Shown here piece by piece: positions 17,024-26,575 of a DNA stretch of 64,000 bases (position 1 is the first letter of the stretch; every line of letters begins with the position of its first letter). The position numbers and the translations under genes are program-made. The stretch lies in contig JAQWTI010000020.1 in NCBI GenBank assembly GCA_029242745.1, positions 1 through 64,000 on the forward strand. Reading direction: 5' to 3'. The notes beneath the pieces are model-generated. The model was not told the origin of the DNA. It made no database searches and was given only the letters and a program-made list of their open reading frames with translations. This DNA comes from Acidimicrobiales bacterium. GTDB lineage: Bacteria; Actinomycetota; Acidimicrobiia; Acidimicrobiales; MedAcidi-G1.

Positions 17024-17838
17024 GAGGGCAACTCTTTCCTGCTCCAATTCGTAGTCAGATTTTCCAACATGGCGGCTGTTCGAGCGGCTACGTGTTCGTG
17101 GGTGAGACGCTCAAACCCTTCGGCGGTGATACTGGCCATTCCCGGATATATGCCTCTGATCAGGTCAGGACCGCCGGTCGCGCTATCTTCATCCGCTGCT
17201 TGAAACAGCGCCTCCACTGCCACATCAACCGCCTCATCAGGCGTCATCTCGTCGCGGTATCTCAACTTGATCACGGTGGAAGCGTGCAGCATCCCCGACC
17301 CGGTTGCAGCGAAGTCTCGTTCCTCGTACCGACCACCGGTCACATCAAACTGGAACAACCGCCCTCGCTCTTGCCGATGGTCGTATCCAGCGAACAACGG
17401 AATTACCACCAAGCCCTGCATGGCCAACGGAAGGTGTCCACGTAGCATCTGACTTAGTTGATTCGCTTTACCGTCCAGGCTCAACGCCTTACCCTCAACC
17501 TTTTCGTAGTGCTCTAACTGCAGTTGAAATAGTCGGACCATCTCCATTGCGATTCCAGCAGTACCACTAATAGCCACACCAGAAAAATCGTCAGCCGGAA
17601 ACACCTTCTCAATGTCTCGGTGGCTGATGAAGTTCCCCGAGGTGGCCCGCCTGTCACCGGCCATGACCACGCCGTCACGGTGACGCACGGCTACAACCGT
17701 TGTGGCATGCGGCGCAAGGCCCGGGTCACCTGAAGCGGTGTTGCAGATAGCTTCACCTGGGCCCATACCAGCATGGTCCAGCAGTGCCAGAAAACTTGGC
17801 CCAGGATCGTTGTCGGGTCGAAAGAGTGGTAAGCCCAC
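17020..17838 (-). CDS. prcB: Proteasome beta subunit PrcB
   Basis: A 272-residue catalytic subunit of the 20S proteasome. A propeptide of about 45 residues ends at APHA, and cleavage would expose Thr46 as the N-terminal nucleophile. In mature numbering the conserved residues are in place: Asp17 (residue 62, in MAGDRRATSG) and Lys33 (residue 78, in RDIEKVF). SGTAGIAMEMVRLFQLQLEHYE further on is typical. It follows pup by only five bases and overlaps prcA, so pup-prcB-prcA are probably one transcript with balanced translation. Confidence 0.96.
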   Translation of the reverse strand: MGLPLFRPDNDPGPSFLALLDHAGMGPGEAICNTASGDPGLAPHATTVVAVRHRDGVVMAGDRRATSGNFISHRDIEKVFPADDFSGVAISGTAGIAMEMVRLFQLQLEHYEKVEGKALSLDGKANQLSQMLRGHLPLAMQGLVVIPLFAGYDHRQERGRLFQFDVTGGRYEERDFAATGSGMLHASTVIKLRYRDEMTPDEAVDVAVEALFQAADEDSATGGPDLIRGIYPGMASITAEGFERLTHEHVAARTAAMLENLTTNWSRKELPS

Positions 17839-17843
17839 GGCTG

Positions 17844-18065
17844 CTACTCCCCACCCTTCTGGATATAACTTTTCACGAACTCCTCCGCGTTTGTCTCAAG
17901 AACTTCATCAATTTCGTCGAGGAGATCGTCCAATTCGTTCTTTAGTCCATCACCCCTGTCGGTAGCACCAGTTGCTGGAAAGGTTTCGTTGGGTTCGCTA
18001 ATGCCATCATTTGACGCCGACTCAGACTCCCGCTGATTCTGCTCGCCACGACCTTGTTCTGCCAT
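17844..18065 (-). CDS. pup: Prokaryotic ubiquitin-like protein Pup, Glu-terminated
   Basis: A 73-residue, mostly disordered modifier. The Mpa-binding helix is the acidic [20 protein letters not shown] (about 41-60), followed by [13 protein letters not shown]. The last residue is Glu, not the Gln found in mycobacteria, so the C-terminus needs no deamidation before PafA links it to lysines. The ATG at 18065 has a strong GGGAGGG five to six bases upstream, fitting a highly translated protein. It sits between dop and prcB. Confidence 0.97.
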   Translation of the reverse strand: MAEQGRGEQNQRESESASNDGISEPNETFPATGATDRGDGLKNELDDLLDEIDEVLETNAEEFVKSYIQKGGE

Positions 18066-18109
18066 TACTGCCCTCCCTCGTCCACTAGCCGACCGCTGAC
18101 TCTTTCTGC

Positions 18110-19627
18110 CTATTCTCCTGCGGACAAGCGATCGAAAAGGTCTTCCACTGTTTCGCAGGTGTCGAGGAGCGTACCCACGTGCTTCTCTGTGCCGCGGCAG
18201 GGCTCCATCATCGGTATCCGACGAAGTTGCTTACCGTCAGCCTCGAACACCATGGAGTCCCAGTTGGCTGCGACAATCTTTTCTGGCCAACGAGCGAGGC
18301 ACTGTCCCCGGAAATACGCACGAGTATCTTTTGGAGCAACGGAGGTAGCCCGTTGGACCTCCTCAGGCGTAACCAACGTTTCGGCGCCTAAACGAGCGAA
18401 AAGAGATCGGTGGGGCCGCAGATCGTGGTATTGGAGGTCCAATGCCGCCAATTTAACATCTGACGGATCCAGTCCATGCCGCTCTCGGAACCCCTCGATC
18501 ATGCGCCGTTTAGTTATCCAATCAACCTGTCCGTCCAGCGACTCGGGATCAGACTCGAGCCCTTCCAACACCCGTTCCCATCGTCGAATAACTTCGAACG
18601 CCACAGGTCCACCAACCAGAGCGGCTCCTCGCGTCTCGAGGTAGTTCTGTGCAGCAGCCAATAGCTCCCATTGAACTTCGACCGCTGTGGCCTGTCGTCC
18701 ATCAGCCAAATCCAGTGGCGTCGAAAGACTGAGGTCCCAAGACACAGCTTGAAGAGACCGGACTGGGTCAACCACCGCAAGCCGCTGATCGATCAGGTCC
18801 TCTTCAACCATTGCCAGAACCAGTGCTGTGGTCCCTACCTTCAGAAAAGTTGCCACTTCACACAGATTGGCATCACCAACGATGACGTGAAGCCGCCGAT
18901 AGCTTACGGGATCAGCGTGGGGCTCATCTCTGGTATTGATGATTGGTCGCTTGAGTGTGGTCTCAAGACCCACCTCTTCCTCAAAGAAATCAGCCCGCTG
19001 GGTTAGTTGGAACCCCACTTGAGTCCTGTCACGGAAGGGCATTTCGCACCCCAGTTTGCCAGCACCAGTAAAAATCTGCCGAGTCACAAAGTGGGTCGTC
19101 GCATGCTGGACAATGCGTCCAAATGGGGTAGCTCTGTCCATGAGATAATTCTCATGGCAGCCATAACTGTTGCCCTTGCCGTCCGAGTTGTTTTTGTAAA
19201 CCACCAGTTCCTGGCCCACAGGGAGCACGGCGTTGGCTGCCTCCATTGACTCGACCACGATGCGTTCCGCTGCCCGATCTTGCAGAACAATCGAGAGGGC
19301 ATCGGCGCACTCGGGGGTGCTCAATTCTGGGTGCGCATGGTCGACGTAGTAGCGGGCACCGTTTGTAAGTACTGCATTGACTAGGTGGGTTTCTATCTCA
19401 GGGGCCATGGCGCCTATTGCACTAATGCCCCTTGCGTCTACGGCAGGTGACTCATCAATGAAATCCCAACCGACGCGAGGTGCGCCAAGGCCCGCACCTG
19501 GCTCCGCCCGTCGACTCAGATAAGCGTTAATAAGGAGCGACGAGGCGCTGATCGGGTTCGGATCGGCGACTCCCCGATGGACAATGCCATACTCGGTCTC
19601 AATGCCGAGAGTCTTAGGAACAGGCAT
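18110..19627 (-). CDS. dop: Pup deamidase/depupylase Dop
   Basis: A 505-residue paralogue of PafA. The N-terminal [11 protein letters not shown] holds the nucleotide/Mg-binding acids, and Asp96 in [15 protein letters not shown] is the equivalent of the catalytic Asp. Residues of roughly 38-80 form the extra Dop-loop that PafA lacks. Dop removes Pup from targets and, where Pup ends in Gln, deamidates it; because this Pup already ends in Glu, depupylation is the likely main task. No clear Shine-Dalgarno before the ATG at 19627. It lies between mpa and pup. Confidence 0.95.
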   Translation of the reverse strand: MPVPKTLGIETEYGIVHRGVADPNPISASSLLINAYLSRRAEPGAGLGAPRVGWDFIDESPAVDARGISAIGAMAPEIETHLVNAVLTNGARYYVDHAHPELSTPECADALSIVLQDRAAERIVVESMEAANAVLPVGQELVVYKNNSDGKGNSYGCHENYLMDRATPFGRIVQHATTHFVTRQIFTGAGKLGCEMPFRDRTQVGFQLTQRADFFEEEVGLETTLKRPIINTRDEPHADPVSYRRLHVIVGDANLCEVATFLKVGTTALVLAMVEEDLIDQRLAVVDPVRSLQAVSWDLSLSTPLDLADGRQATAVEVQWELLAAAQNYLETRGAALVGGPVAFEVIRRWERVLEGLESDPESLDGQVDWITKRRMIEGFRERHGLDPSDVKLAALDLQYHDLRPHRSLFARLGAETLVTPEEVQRATSVAPKDTRAYFRGQCLARWPEKIVAANWDSMVFEADGKQLRRIPMMEPCRGTEKHVGTLLDTCETVEDLFDRLSAGE

Positions 19628-19668
19628 TGCGTGAACTGAAGTCAGGAGCGCCTTGTCTCGCCACGACG

Positions 19669-21468
19669 CTAGAGGTAGTGGCCGGTGCCGACACCCTCAA
19701 TAGCCCGGCCACCTGCTTCATCGGTCCGCTTCGAGACCAGGGTCCGAACGTAGACAATCCGTTCTCCTTTCTTGCCTGAAATCCTCGCCCAGTCGTCGGG
19801 ATTGGTGGTGTTGGGAAGGTCTTCATGTTCGGTGAACTCTTGTCGCACCGACTGCACCATGTCCTCAGTTCGGATGCCCCTCACTCCCCCCGCCAGTTGC
19901 CGTTTAATGGCCAATTTCTTCGCCCTGCGTACGATGTTCTCAACCATCGCCCCAGAAGAAAAGTCCCGAAAATACAGGACTTCCTTGTCACCGTTCTGGT
20001 AGGTCACTTCGAGAAACCGGTTTTTCTCCTCTGTGCTATACATCTCGGTCACAGTCTCATCGATCATTGCCATTGCCGCTTTGTTCCGGTCGCCGCCTCC
20101 AAGGGTCTCAACGAGGCCCTCGTCAATGGGCAGTTCCCCAACTAGATAACGAGAAAAGATCGCCGCAGCAGCCGTGGAGTCAGGGCGTTCGATCTTGATC
20201 TTCACGTCGAGGCGACCCGGCCGCAGGATAGCTGGATCTATAAGGTCCTCCCGGTTGGAAGCCCCAATCACGATGACATTTCGGAGCGTTTCGACCCCGT
20301 CAATTTCTGCCAGCAACTGTGGCACGATCGTCGATTCCATATCAGAACTGATCCCCGTTCCTCGTGTTCGAAACAAGGACTCCATCTCGTCGAAGAAAAC
20401 AATTACCGGCCAGCCCTGCTCCGACTTCTCTCGCGCCCGTTGGAAAACCCGGCGAATTTGCCGTTCCGTCTCACCAACATATTTGTTCAGCAGCTCCGGG
20501 CCTTTGATGTTCAGAAAATAACTACGAGCTTCGACATCTCCGGAAACTTCCGACACTTTTGCTGCCAACGAGTTTGCCACCGCCTTGGCAATAAGTGTTT
20601 TACCGCAGCCAGGTGGGCCGTACAAAAGGATTCCTTTTGGCGCCGGCAGGTCGTACTCGGCAAATAGCTCGCGGTGCAGGAACGGAAGTTCGACAGCATC
20701 CACAATTTTTTCTATCTGTCGGTCCAGCCCGCCGACGTCCTCATAACAAACATTCGGCACTTCTTCGAGCACCAGGTCTTCCACTTCTGACTTTGGAAGA
20801 ACTTCAAGGAGAATCCCAGAACGAGAATCCAGCATCACCGAATCCCCGCTCCGAATCCGGCAACCGATCAACTCGTCAGCTAGTTCCGCAACCCGCTCAT
20901 CATCGCTCCGCCCGACCACAACCGCTCGCCGGCCACCAGCCAACACCTCCTTGACGGTCACCACCTCACCTGTGGTGTCGTGGGCTCGTGCCATCACGAT
21001 GCTCATTGAGTCGTTTAACGCGACTTCGAATCCTGGTTCGAGGTTGACGGAGAGTTCAGGGTGTACTCCCACGCGCATCTTTCGCCCACCGGAGTGCACG
21101 TCAGCCGTGCCGTCGTCGTTTACCTGAAGTACTGTCCCATAAGCTGCTGGTGGCAGAGAAAGTTTCTCAACCTCATCGCGAAGAACGGTGATGCGGTCCC
21201 GGAGAGACTCAATGGTGGCTGCGAGTTTTTGATTCCGCGCTGTTGCGCCCGCTAGCAGACGGTTAGCGTCTCGGACTTCCGACTCGAGTAAACGAATTTG
21301 CCGGGGCGTGTCGACCAATCGTCGACGGAGTTCAGTTATCTCGCGCTCTAGTTCATCTCGACTGTGGACGTTCTCATCTTGACCCGTCGCATCTACAACT
21401 CCAGATGCACCAGCATCCGTACTGTGCGGCTCCTCTTCCCCGTCTGAAATACCAGTCGCTTCATCCAT
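19669..21468 (-). CDS. mpa: Proteasomal ATPase Mpa/ARC
   Basis: A 599-residue AAA+ unfoldase that binds Pup and feeds tagged proteins to the 20S core. It has an N-terminal coiled coil (about 35-103) for Pup capture, two OB-like segments (about 105-235), then the AAA domain with Walker A GPPGCGKT (284-291) and Walker [13 protein letters not shown]. The C-terminus GVGTGHYL keeps the penultimate Tyr used to dock on the proteasome. AGGG lies seven bases before the ATG. First gene of the Pup-proteasome cluster. Confidence 0.96.
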   Translation of the reverse strand: MDEATGISDGEEEPHSTDAGASGVVDATGQDENVHSRDELEREITELRRRLVDTPRQIRLLESEVRDANRLLAGATARNQKLAATIESLRDRITVLRDEVEKLSLPPAAYGTVLQVNDDGTADVHSGGRKMRVGVHPELSVNLEPGFEVALNDSMSIVMARAHDTTGEVVTVKEVLAGGRRAVVVGRSDDERVAELADELIGCRIRSGDSVMLDSRSGILLEVLPKSEVEDLVLEEVPNVCYEDVGGLDRQIEKIVDAVELPFLHRELFAEYDLPAPKGILLYGPPGCGKTLIAKAVANSLAAKVSEVSGDVEARSYFLNIKGPELLNKYVGETERQIRRVFQRAREKSEQGWPVIVFFDEMESLFRTRGTGISSDMESTIVPQLLAEIDGVETLRNVIVIGASNREDLIDPAILRPGRLDVKIKIERPDSTAAAAIFSRYLVGELPIDEGLVETLGGGDRNKAAMAMIDETVTEMYSTEEKNRFLEVTYQNGDKEVLYFRDFSSGAMVENIVRRAKKLAIKRQLAGGVRGIRTEDMVQSVRQEFTEHEDLPNTTNPDDWARISGKKGERIVYVRTLVSKRTDEAGGRAIEGVGTGHYL

Positions 21469-21661
21469 GTAGCGACCCTAGCCTCGCCTCTCGAAGTGGC
21501 CGATGCCACCAGCTCGTTCGGGCCCCGGTCACACGCGTAGCCCGGGTCGTTCGGTAGAGTCGTGGGGTGTCGGTAATGGTGTTCCATGCCGAAACGAATC
21601 GGTATCTCAGACAAGTTGAACAGTGTGGTCCGCCGCGCTGTTAGAGAGGATTTCCCCCACC

Positions 21662-21898
21662 ATGAAAGTCTGGATTGACCAAGATCTGTGCACCGGCGAT
21701 GGCCTGTGCGAGGAGATAGCCCCCGATGTCTTCGCTCTCTTAGACGACGGCCTAGCTTACGTTAAAGACGGAGACAAGATACTTAGCGACCCCGCTGGCG
21801 CCGAAGCCGTAGCTCCTGTGCCCGCCGGCCAGGAAGAGGCCACCATCGAATCCGCCGAAGAGTGTCCCGGAGAGTGCATCTATATCGAAATCGACTGA
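21662..21898 (+). CDS. Small ferredoxin (3Fe-4S/4Fe-4S type)
   Basis: A 78-residue acidic electron carrier. Cys ligands are visible as DLCTGDGLCEEIAPDVF near the N-terminus and EECPGECIYIE at the C-terminus. This spacing is typical of the single-cluster ferredoxins of actinobacteria, often partners of cytochrome P450 or other reductases. The ATG at 21662 is chosen because GAGAGGA lies 11 bases upstream and the family begins there; an upstream ATG at 21623 is possible. It is transcribed divergently from mpa and has no obvious redox partner next to it. Confidence 0.88.
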   Translation: MKVWIDQDLCTGDGLCEEIAPDVFALLDDGLAYVKDGDKILSDPAGAEAVAPVPAGQEEATIESAEECPGECIYIEID

Positions 21899-21903
21899 GG
21901 AAA

Positions 21904-21926
21904 GCTGTCGGTCTCATACCGGCAGC
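21904..21926. terminator. Hairpin between convergent ferredoxin and protease genes
   Basis: Arms 21904-21912 and 21918-21926 form a nine-base-pair stem with one G-U pair and a five-base loop. It sits six bases past the ferredoxin stop and before the end of the convergent protease gene, so a bidirectional terminator is plausible. There is no strong T-run, so termination efficiency is uncertain. Confidence 0.45.
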
Positions 21927-21954
21927 CTCTTAGCACAGGGACCTAACCTCATTG

Positions 21955-22713
21955 TTAGTCGATGCAAGGACCAGCGGCTTCAGGCCTTGCTTTAACTTGT
22001 TTTAGCAGTTTCTCGATAGATCCTGATTGCACTGCGTAGGCAACCCGAGGTTCACCGCGAGAGCGGGAAAAAGTGACTCCGACTACTAGGCCTTGTCCGT
22101 CCACAACGGCGGAACCAGAGTGTCCTGTCTCCACCTTGGCAGCCAGCACGAGGGCGTCGCGACCACCGGCAGGATCGCCGTACACGTCCGTTCCCGTAGC
22201 CCGGATTCTTTGAGTCACCTTGACCGGAATCGCACGTGGCCCCGCATCGTCGTGCACGAGAATTGCTCCAACCGTTCCAACTACCGGGTCACCTAACGCC
22301 AAAGGCGGTGGTAGCAGATAAGAGCCAACTGGTTCCAGCACGGCCAGGTCAGCAACCGGGTCGAACCCAATCACCCTGGCAGCCACCTTCTCTGCTCCAA
22401 TGCTCACTACCGGCAACGCGATACCCGCAACCACGTGGGCACTAGTCACCACTAGTCCTCCCTCTACGAGGAACCCCGATCCAACTTGAGCCTTTCTGCA
22501 ATCCAATCCCCGAATGCCAACTGTTGAGGCTAAGAGACGTTCTACCAATATGCCAGGAAGCCCATGCTCCCCCGGCGGCGGACCCACCTCAGTCACGGCC
22601 TCAATCCGGACTGTCCCGGCAGTCTGATTTTCTGGGCTCGCCCGAGCGGCCACCCAGAACGCAAGTCCGCACAGTGACGCCACCGAGGCGAGGCAGGCCA
22701 GACCCCACGTCAT
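21955..22713 (-). CDS. Membrane-anchored trypsin-like serine protease
   Basis: A 252-residue protease. An N-terminal membrane helix (about 3-24) puts the catalytic domain outside the cell. The triad can be read: His in VVTSAHVVAG, Asp in PVADLAVLEPVG, Ser in the GHSGSAVVDG segment. There is no PDZ domain, unlike full-length HtrA. I start at the ATG at 22713, directly before the membrane helix; a longer frame to 22818 would overlap trmI by about 90 bases. Related to the actinobacterial periplasmic S1C proteases near MarP; target unknown. Confidence 0.85.
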   Translation of the reverse strand: MTWGLACLASVASLCGLAFWVAARASPENQTAGTVRIEAVTEVGPPPGEHGLPGILVERLLASTVGIRGLDCRKAQVGSGFLVEGGLVVTSAHVVAGIALPVVSIGAEKVAARVIGFDPVADLAVLEPVGSYLLPPPLALGDPVVGTVGAILVHDDAGPRAIPVKVTQRIRATGTDVYGDPAGGRDALVLAAKVETGHSGSAVVDGQGLVVGVTFSRSRGEPRVAYAVQSGSIEKLLKQVKARPEAAGPCID

Positions 22714-22727
22714 GGTCCTGACTCTGA

Positions 22728-23501
22728 TCAAGTCATCAAGAGTCGAGCGTGGGTCAAAAACGCTGTATGAGCCACCATCCGATGATCCGGTCGGACCGCA
22801 TCGCCATCGATGTGCCAAGTCCGGTTTAGCACCTCGACGGTTTCAGCAAAACTAAAACCATTCTCGTCAAGAGCTGTCCTGAATCGCGTTGCCTGAACGA
22901 TACTCGGCGTATACGCAACAATAATTCCTCCTGAAAGGAGGGCGTTGGAGGCGTGGGGAACGACCAGCCACGGTTCCGGGAGATCCAAGACAACCCGGTC
23001 ATAACCCGTGTCGGAGATTCCCTCATACACATCTTTCATCTGAACGTCGTAACGATCCAGTGCCTCAACACCCAACATTGTTCCCACATTGGCAATTGCT
23101 CGGGCAGCGAAGTCATCTCGGATCTCGTGTCCTGTTACACGAGCGCCTGCCCGCAGGAGAGTCATCGAAAGGGCGCCTGATCCCACCCCAGACTCCAGAA
23201 TCCTCGCGCCGGGAAATACATCAGCCAACATCAGTAAAGGGCCAAGATCCTTTGGATAGATGACCTGTGCCCCTCGTGGCATCTTCAGAACATATTCAGC
23301 CATGGTCGGACGAAATGCAGTAAAAGTGGATCCGCGGCTTGAACGCAACACCACGCCCTCATCTTCGCCAAGTATCTGTTCGTGAGCAACCACTCCCGTA
23401 TGGGTATGAAACTCCGCTTCAACTTCGAGCGCCACGAGATAACGGCGGCCTTTGCGGTCTACTAACAGGACCTGATCTCCAACACCGAACACTCGGCTCA
23501 C
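22728..23501 (-). CDS. trmI: tRNA (adenine-58-N1)-methyltransferase
   Basis: A 257-residue SAM-dependent enzyme that methylates A58 in the T-loop of tRNA. Motif I is RILESGVGSGALSMTLLRAG; YDRVVLDLPEPW is the motif IV region; the N-terminal beta domain starts VFGVGDQVLLVDRKGRRY. I choose the GTG at 23501 with GAGG seven bases upstream; a longer frame to 23600 overlaps the preceding small gene. In Mycobacterium tuberculosis trmI also lies close to mpa, so the neighbourhood is conserved. Confidence 0.93.
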   Translation of the reverse strand: MSRVFGVGDQVLLVDRKGRRYLVALEVEAEFHTHTGVVAHEQILGEDEGVVLRSSRGSTFTAFRPTMAEYVLKMPRGAQVIYPKDLGPLLMLADVFPGARILESGVGSGALSMTLLRAGARVTGHEIRDDFAARAIANVGTMLGVEALDRYDVQMKDVYEGISDTGYDRVVLDLPEPWLVVPHASNALLSGGIIVAYTPSIVQATRFRTALDENGFSFAETVEVLNRTWHIDGDAVRPDHRMVAHTAFLTHARLLMT

Positions 23502-23571
23502 AGGGCCGCCTCGGTTGATGCCGCACACCGGGCCAGTGCGCCCTGGGTGGGACTCTGCAACTCGGTTTGCA

Positions 23572-23820
23572 TCAGGCGCCCCCCGTCGCCGGGCCACCAT
23601 CTTCCTGTGTAACCGCGCCTAAGTGACGGATCTCCAGCGCCTCTCCTGAAGTAAGTCGCTCCCGCAATACAACCGGCCGTGGTCGACTGACCAGACGAAA
23701 GAGGCGTCTCAGAAAGATCAGCGCCAAGACCGCCTGCCAAGGACGTGACCTCCCGACCACACCTCGCATCACGGCGCGACCCAACAAAGCCCGCAGTGGG
23801 CGTCCCATCAGTTCGACCAT
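23572..23820 (-). CDS. Small basic hypothetical protein
   Basis: An 82-residue protein starting MVELMGRPLRALLGRAVM, Arg-rich with one moderately hydrophobic stretch (WQAVLALIFLRRLFRLV) that could be a short membrane or amphipathic helix. No family recognised. The ATG at 23820 overlaps the stop of the previous small gene as TGATG, so it is coupled to it. Third of three small genes upstream of trmI. Possibly continued upstream in the same frame, but the overlap argues for this start. Confidence 0.55.
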   Translation of the reverse strand: MVELMGRPLRALLGRAVMRGVVGRSRPWQAVLALIFLRRLFRLVSRPRPVVLRERLTSGEALEIRHLGAVTQEDGGPATGGA

Positions 23821-24044
23821 CAAATCCGACGCACCTCGACGACTGTTGAGCGCAGGCGCCCAACACGGCGACCAGCGGCCCATGCCAGTGCGATGACCGC
23901 TATCCCTAACAAGATCCCAGCCATCGCTATTGGCGCACGATTTTTTGCCAAAGCATCACCAGAGGTGCCCGCAGTCGCCCTCAACTCGGCTTCCAGATCT
24001 TCCCTGGTAACCCGGCTCCTGTCTAAACTCGGATCTGGGGTCAT
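23820..24044 (-). CDS. Small single-helix membrane protein
   Basis: A 74-residue protein. Residues 1-40 are hydrophilic (MTPDPSLDRSRVTREDLEAEL...), followed by one membrane helix (PIAMAGILLGIAVIALAWAAG) and a basic C-terminus. The layout, a charged helix then a membrane helix, recalls small actinobacterial DUF3618-type proteins that accompany holin-like membrane proteins, but I cannot confirm the family. Its ATG at 24044 overlaps the upstream stop by four bases (ATGA). Confidence 0.6.
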   Translation of the reverse strand: MTPDPSLDRSRVTREDLEAELRATAGTSGDALAKNRAPIAMAGILLGIAVIALAWAAGRRVGRLRSTVVEVRRI

Positions 24045-24289
24045 GCGGGACCGTTCTCTCGTTCCAGTTGTGAACTCTTGAGAATTCTGGAACCAGCCAA
24101 CACGGCGGAACCCCCAAGAAACGCCGCCACAACCACATAGGGCACCCATGACCACGAACCCTCAAGCGCTGACCATTGTTGAAGAAGGCGTAAACTTCCA
24201 ACACCCAACAAAACGACCCCAGCGCTCATCAGTACAGCGCCTGCAAAACCGAGAGCCAGAAACCGACCAATGTCACGTAGTGGGTCCAA
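24041..24289 (-). CDS. Small two-helix membrane protein
   Basis: An 82-residue protein with two membrane helices: FLALGFAGAVLMSAGVVLLG (about 10-29) and WVPYVVVAAFLGGSAVLAG (about 48-66), and a charged C-terminus. Resembles actinobacterial holin-like or phage-shock-type small membrane proteins in layout only. First of three coupled small genes ahead of trmI. The stretch 24290-24394 upstream should carry its promoter; no clear box seen by eye. Confidence 0.6.
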   Translation of the reverse strand: MDPLRDIGRFLALGFAGAVLMSAGVVLLGVGSLRLLQQWSALEGSWSWVPYVVVAAFLGGSAVLAGSRILKSSQLERENGPA

Positions 24290-24394
24290 GATCTCCTGTC
24301 GCGCATAACGGCGCGCCAGCGCCGCTAAATCACCAGAAGTTTGATCAAAGCCTATGCAACACTCATGCTACCGGCGCGTTTGCTCCTGATCCGC

Positions 24395-25027
24395 TCAAGC
24401 ACCAGTAAGGCGCCGGTCTGTCGTCTCCTGAGCCGAAGACACAAATTTAGATAGAAGAGCGAACCGATCGGCCGACTGGCTGCATTCAAGTAGGCGTTGC
24501 TGATCGTGTGGCCCAAGCGGCGCCACGGCGGCGAGTTGCATGATTCCTAATCCCGGATCATCAGCCACATCGAAAGTGGCCTCCGAAACTGGCTCACCCA
24601 ACTCACTCAGCCCAGCCAGAAGTCGTCTTACTGCCTTGATGAGGTCGATATACGCACCTTCCTCAATATGGGGGCCTGCTGCATCAGGCATAGATGCAAC
24701 TTCTGCCCACGGGTAAGGGTCATCCGGCAGCCAGGAACGCACACGGAAACGCTCCAGTCCCACGGCAAGCACCATCCATCGACCATCTGGCGCCTGCCGG
24801 GCCTCGACAACTCGAGCACGCGTCCCCACATCGCAACGCTCCTCACCACCGCCAACCTCACTACCCCGCCGTATTAGAACCACACCGAACTCTCGATCAT
24901 CTTCCAGTAAATCGAGAATCATCTGCCGATAACGGTCTTCAAACAACTGAAGGGGCAAGAAACCAGCTGGCAGAAGGACAGTACCCAACGGGAACATCCG
25001 GAGGCGCTGAACTGCATCCACGGTCAA
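24395..25027 (-). CDS. LON substrate-binding domain protein
   Basis: A 210-residue protein that matches only the N-terminal domain of Lon protease: LRMFPLGTVLLPAGFLPLQL at the start, then LFEDRYRQMILDLLEDDREF and FGVVLIRRG. The AAA and protease domains are absent. Stand-alone LON-domain proteins are widespread in bacteria, with no agreed function; substrate or partner binding is the usual guess. Its start overlaps the stop of the upstream penicillin-binding protein gene by four bases. Confidence 0.88.
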   Translation of the reverse strand: MTVDAVQRLRMFPLGTVLLPAGFLPLQLFEDRYRQMILDLLEDDREFGVVLIRRGSEVGGGEERCDVGTRARVVEARQAPDGRWMVLAVGLERFRVRSWLPDDPYPWAEVASMPDAAGPHIEEGAYIDLIKAVRRLLAGLSELGEPVSEATFDVADDPGLGIMQLAAVAPLGPHDQQRLLECSQSADRFALLSKFVSSAQETTDRRLTGA

Positions 25028-26505
25028 CCTCCAGACGTCTCTGCGACCACCGGAAACTGCACCGGGCGCGGAGATAACAGGTCGGCACCTGGTCCGGCCG
25101 GATAGGACAACAACGCTAGGACAACATCTTCATGCAGAGCACGTATCTCGTAAGGCAAATCTCCGTTGCTGACCAAAGCGAACGCCAGCCGACGGCCACC
25201 AGAAGTATCGACCACACCAGCCAAACTAGACACCCCTCGGAGCGTGCCCGTTTTGGCCCTCACTCTCCCCTCGCCAGCAGTTCCCACGAACCGTTTCCGC
25301 ATAGTCCCGCGATCACCAGCTATTGGTAGCCCAGCAACGAGGACCGAACCATACTCGCGGTCATCGAGCACGCTCACAAGTAGGCCACATGTCAGCCGAT
25401 TATCCGGATCGAGCCCACTACCATCATGTGGTACCACCCCATCAACTGGGTGGCCGGCGCTAGACAGCGCCTCAAGGACTACAGATAACCCGCTAACGGT
25501 GGTGCCCCGTTCCGACGATGAGCGGCTCAATTCCTTAACTAGAAGTTCTGCTGTCGTGTTGTCGCTGGCCACCAACATCTGTTCCACTAACAGATGAATG
25601 GGAGGCGAACTCAGGCTGGCCAACGTCGTCGTAGAAAGTTCGCCAGGAGCAGTGCCCGAGCCAGCCCGGCCGAGAATGCGCACCCCCTCCGATTCAAGCA
25701 AATCATCGAACAACCGTGCGGCGAGGAGAGCAGGGTCATCTGCCGGCACGCTCAATGAGGCTGCCGGATTGACTGGATCCCAGTTCGCGAAACCGTCATC
25801 TACCGAAAGCGCGCTTAACGGCCCTGACTGGATTGACCAGCCAGGCTTGAAACGATCAGGCCACGTTCCAAGATATCGGATTTGGTCGTAGCGGGAGTCG
25901 TCACCTATTACCGATCCCTGGATCTCCTCGATTCCGGTGGCCACCACAGAAGCCACCAAGTCCGAAAGGTTCGAATACGCGAACTGGTCGTCAAATCGGT
26001 CTGCATAAGCCTCGGTCATGAGTAGAGGGTCACCCCCACCAACGAGCCATAGGTCACCGGCCAGGACGCCATCTGTTGGAGTTTCTGTCACCATGACTTC
26101 GGTGGTGAGCGTGGAATCAGGGCCAAGAACACGCAGCGCGGCTATGGCAGTGAGCAACTTCTGAGTGCTCGCTGGCGCCAAGGGTCGATTGGCGTTCATG
26201 GAAAATAAGTCGCTCCCATGTTCGCCTACCGCTAGGCACGTTCCATCTGGAAGAGCCGCCACCGGCTTAACGAGCGTTTCGCTAAGCTGTCGCTTCGCCA
26301 TCGGAGCCTGCAAAAATTCTGGAATCCGTCTAACCGAGAAGACTGGCGTTGCCGCTGCTGCGGGCGTCTGGCTAACCAGCAACTCGAGATTCCATGCGTC
26401 CCGATCTGTCCGCTGCGCCTGAACTCCCGCCAACAAAGCCACCGTCAACAACAACAACGGGAAGACTGCACGGCGGTTCACGGGACGCCATGCTAGGGCT
26501 CTCAA
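25024..26505 (-). CDS. dacB: D-alanyl-D-alanine carboxypeptidase/endopeptidase (PBP4 type, S13)
   Basis: A 493-residue low-molecular-mass penicillin-binding protein trimming peptidoglycan stem peptides outside the membrane. An N-terminal signal or anchor helix (VFPLLLLTVALLAGV, about 14-28) leads to the catalytic domain. The motifs are SxxK at Ser113-Lys116 (ASTQK), SxN in VASDNTTAELLV, and KTG in RAKTGTLRGVSSLAG, with the long insertion between the first two that marks family S13. Transcribed divergently from 26576. Confidence 0.93.
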   Translation of the reverse strand: MRALAWRPVNRRAVFPLLLLTVALLAGVQAQRTDRDAWNLELLVSQTPAAAATPVFSVRRIPEFLQAPMAKRQLSETLVKPVAALPDGTCLAVGEHGSDLFSMNANRPLAPASTQKLLTAIAALRVLGPDSTLTTEVMVTETPTDGVLAGDLWLVGGGDPLLMTEAYADRFDDQFAYSNLSDLVASVVATGIEEIQGSVIGDDSRYDQIRYLGTWPDRFKPGWSIQSGPLSALSVDDGFANWDPVNPAASLSVPADDPALLAARLFDDLLESEGVRILGRAGSGTAPGELSTTTLASLSSPPIHLLVEQMLVASDNTTAELLVKELSRSSSERGTTVSGLSVVLEALSSAGHPVDGVVPHDGSGLDPDNRLTCGLLVSVLDDREYGSVLVAGLPIAGDRGTMRKRFVGTAGEGRVRAKTGTLRGVSSLAGVVDTSGGRRLAFALVSNGDLPYEIRALHEDVVLALLSYPAGPGADLLSPRPVQFPVVAETSGG

Positions 26506-26575
26506 GGCCGATCGTAGGGGCGCTTATTCTGCGGCAACTCGCCGCTTCGTCGGCCTCGGCCTCTAGGTTCTAAAA

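Noticed and set aside
22713-22818. Longer start for the serine protease
   Set aside because: It would overlap trmI by about 90 bases and add residues that do not resemble a signal; the ATG at 22713 directly precedes the membrane helix.
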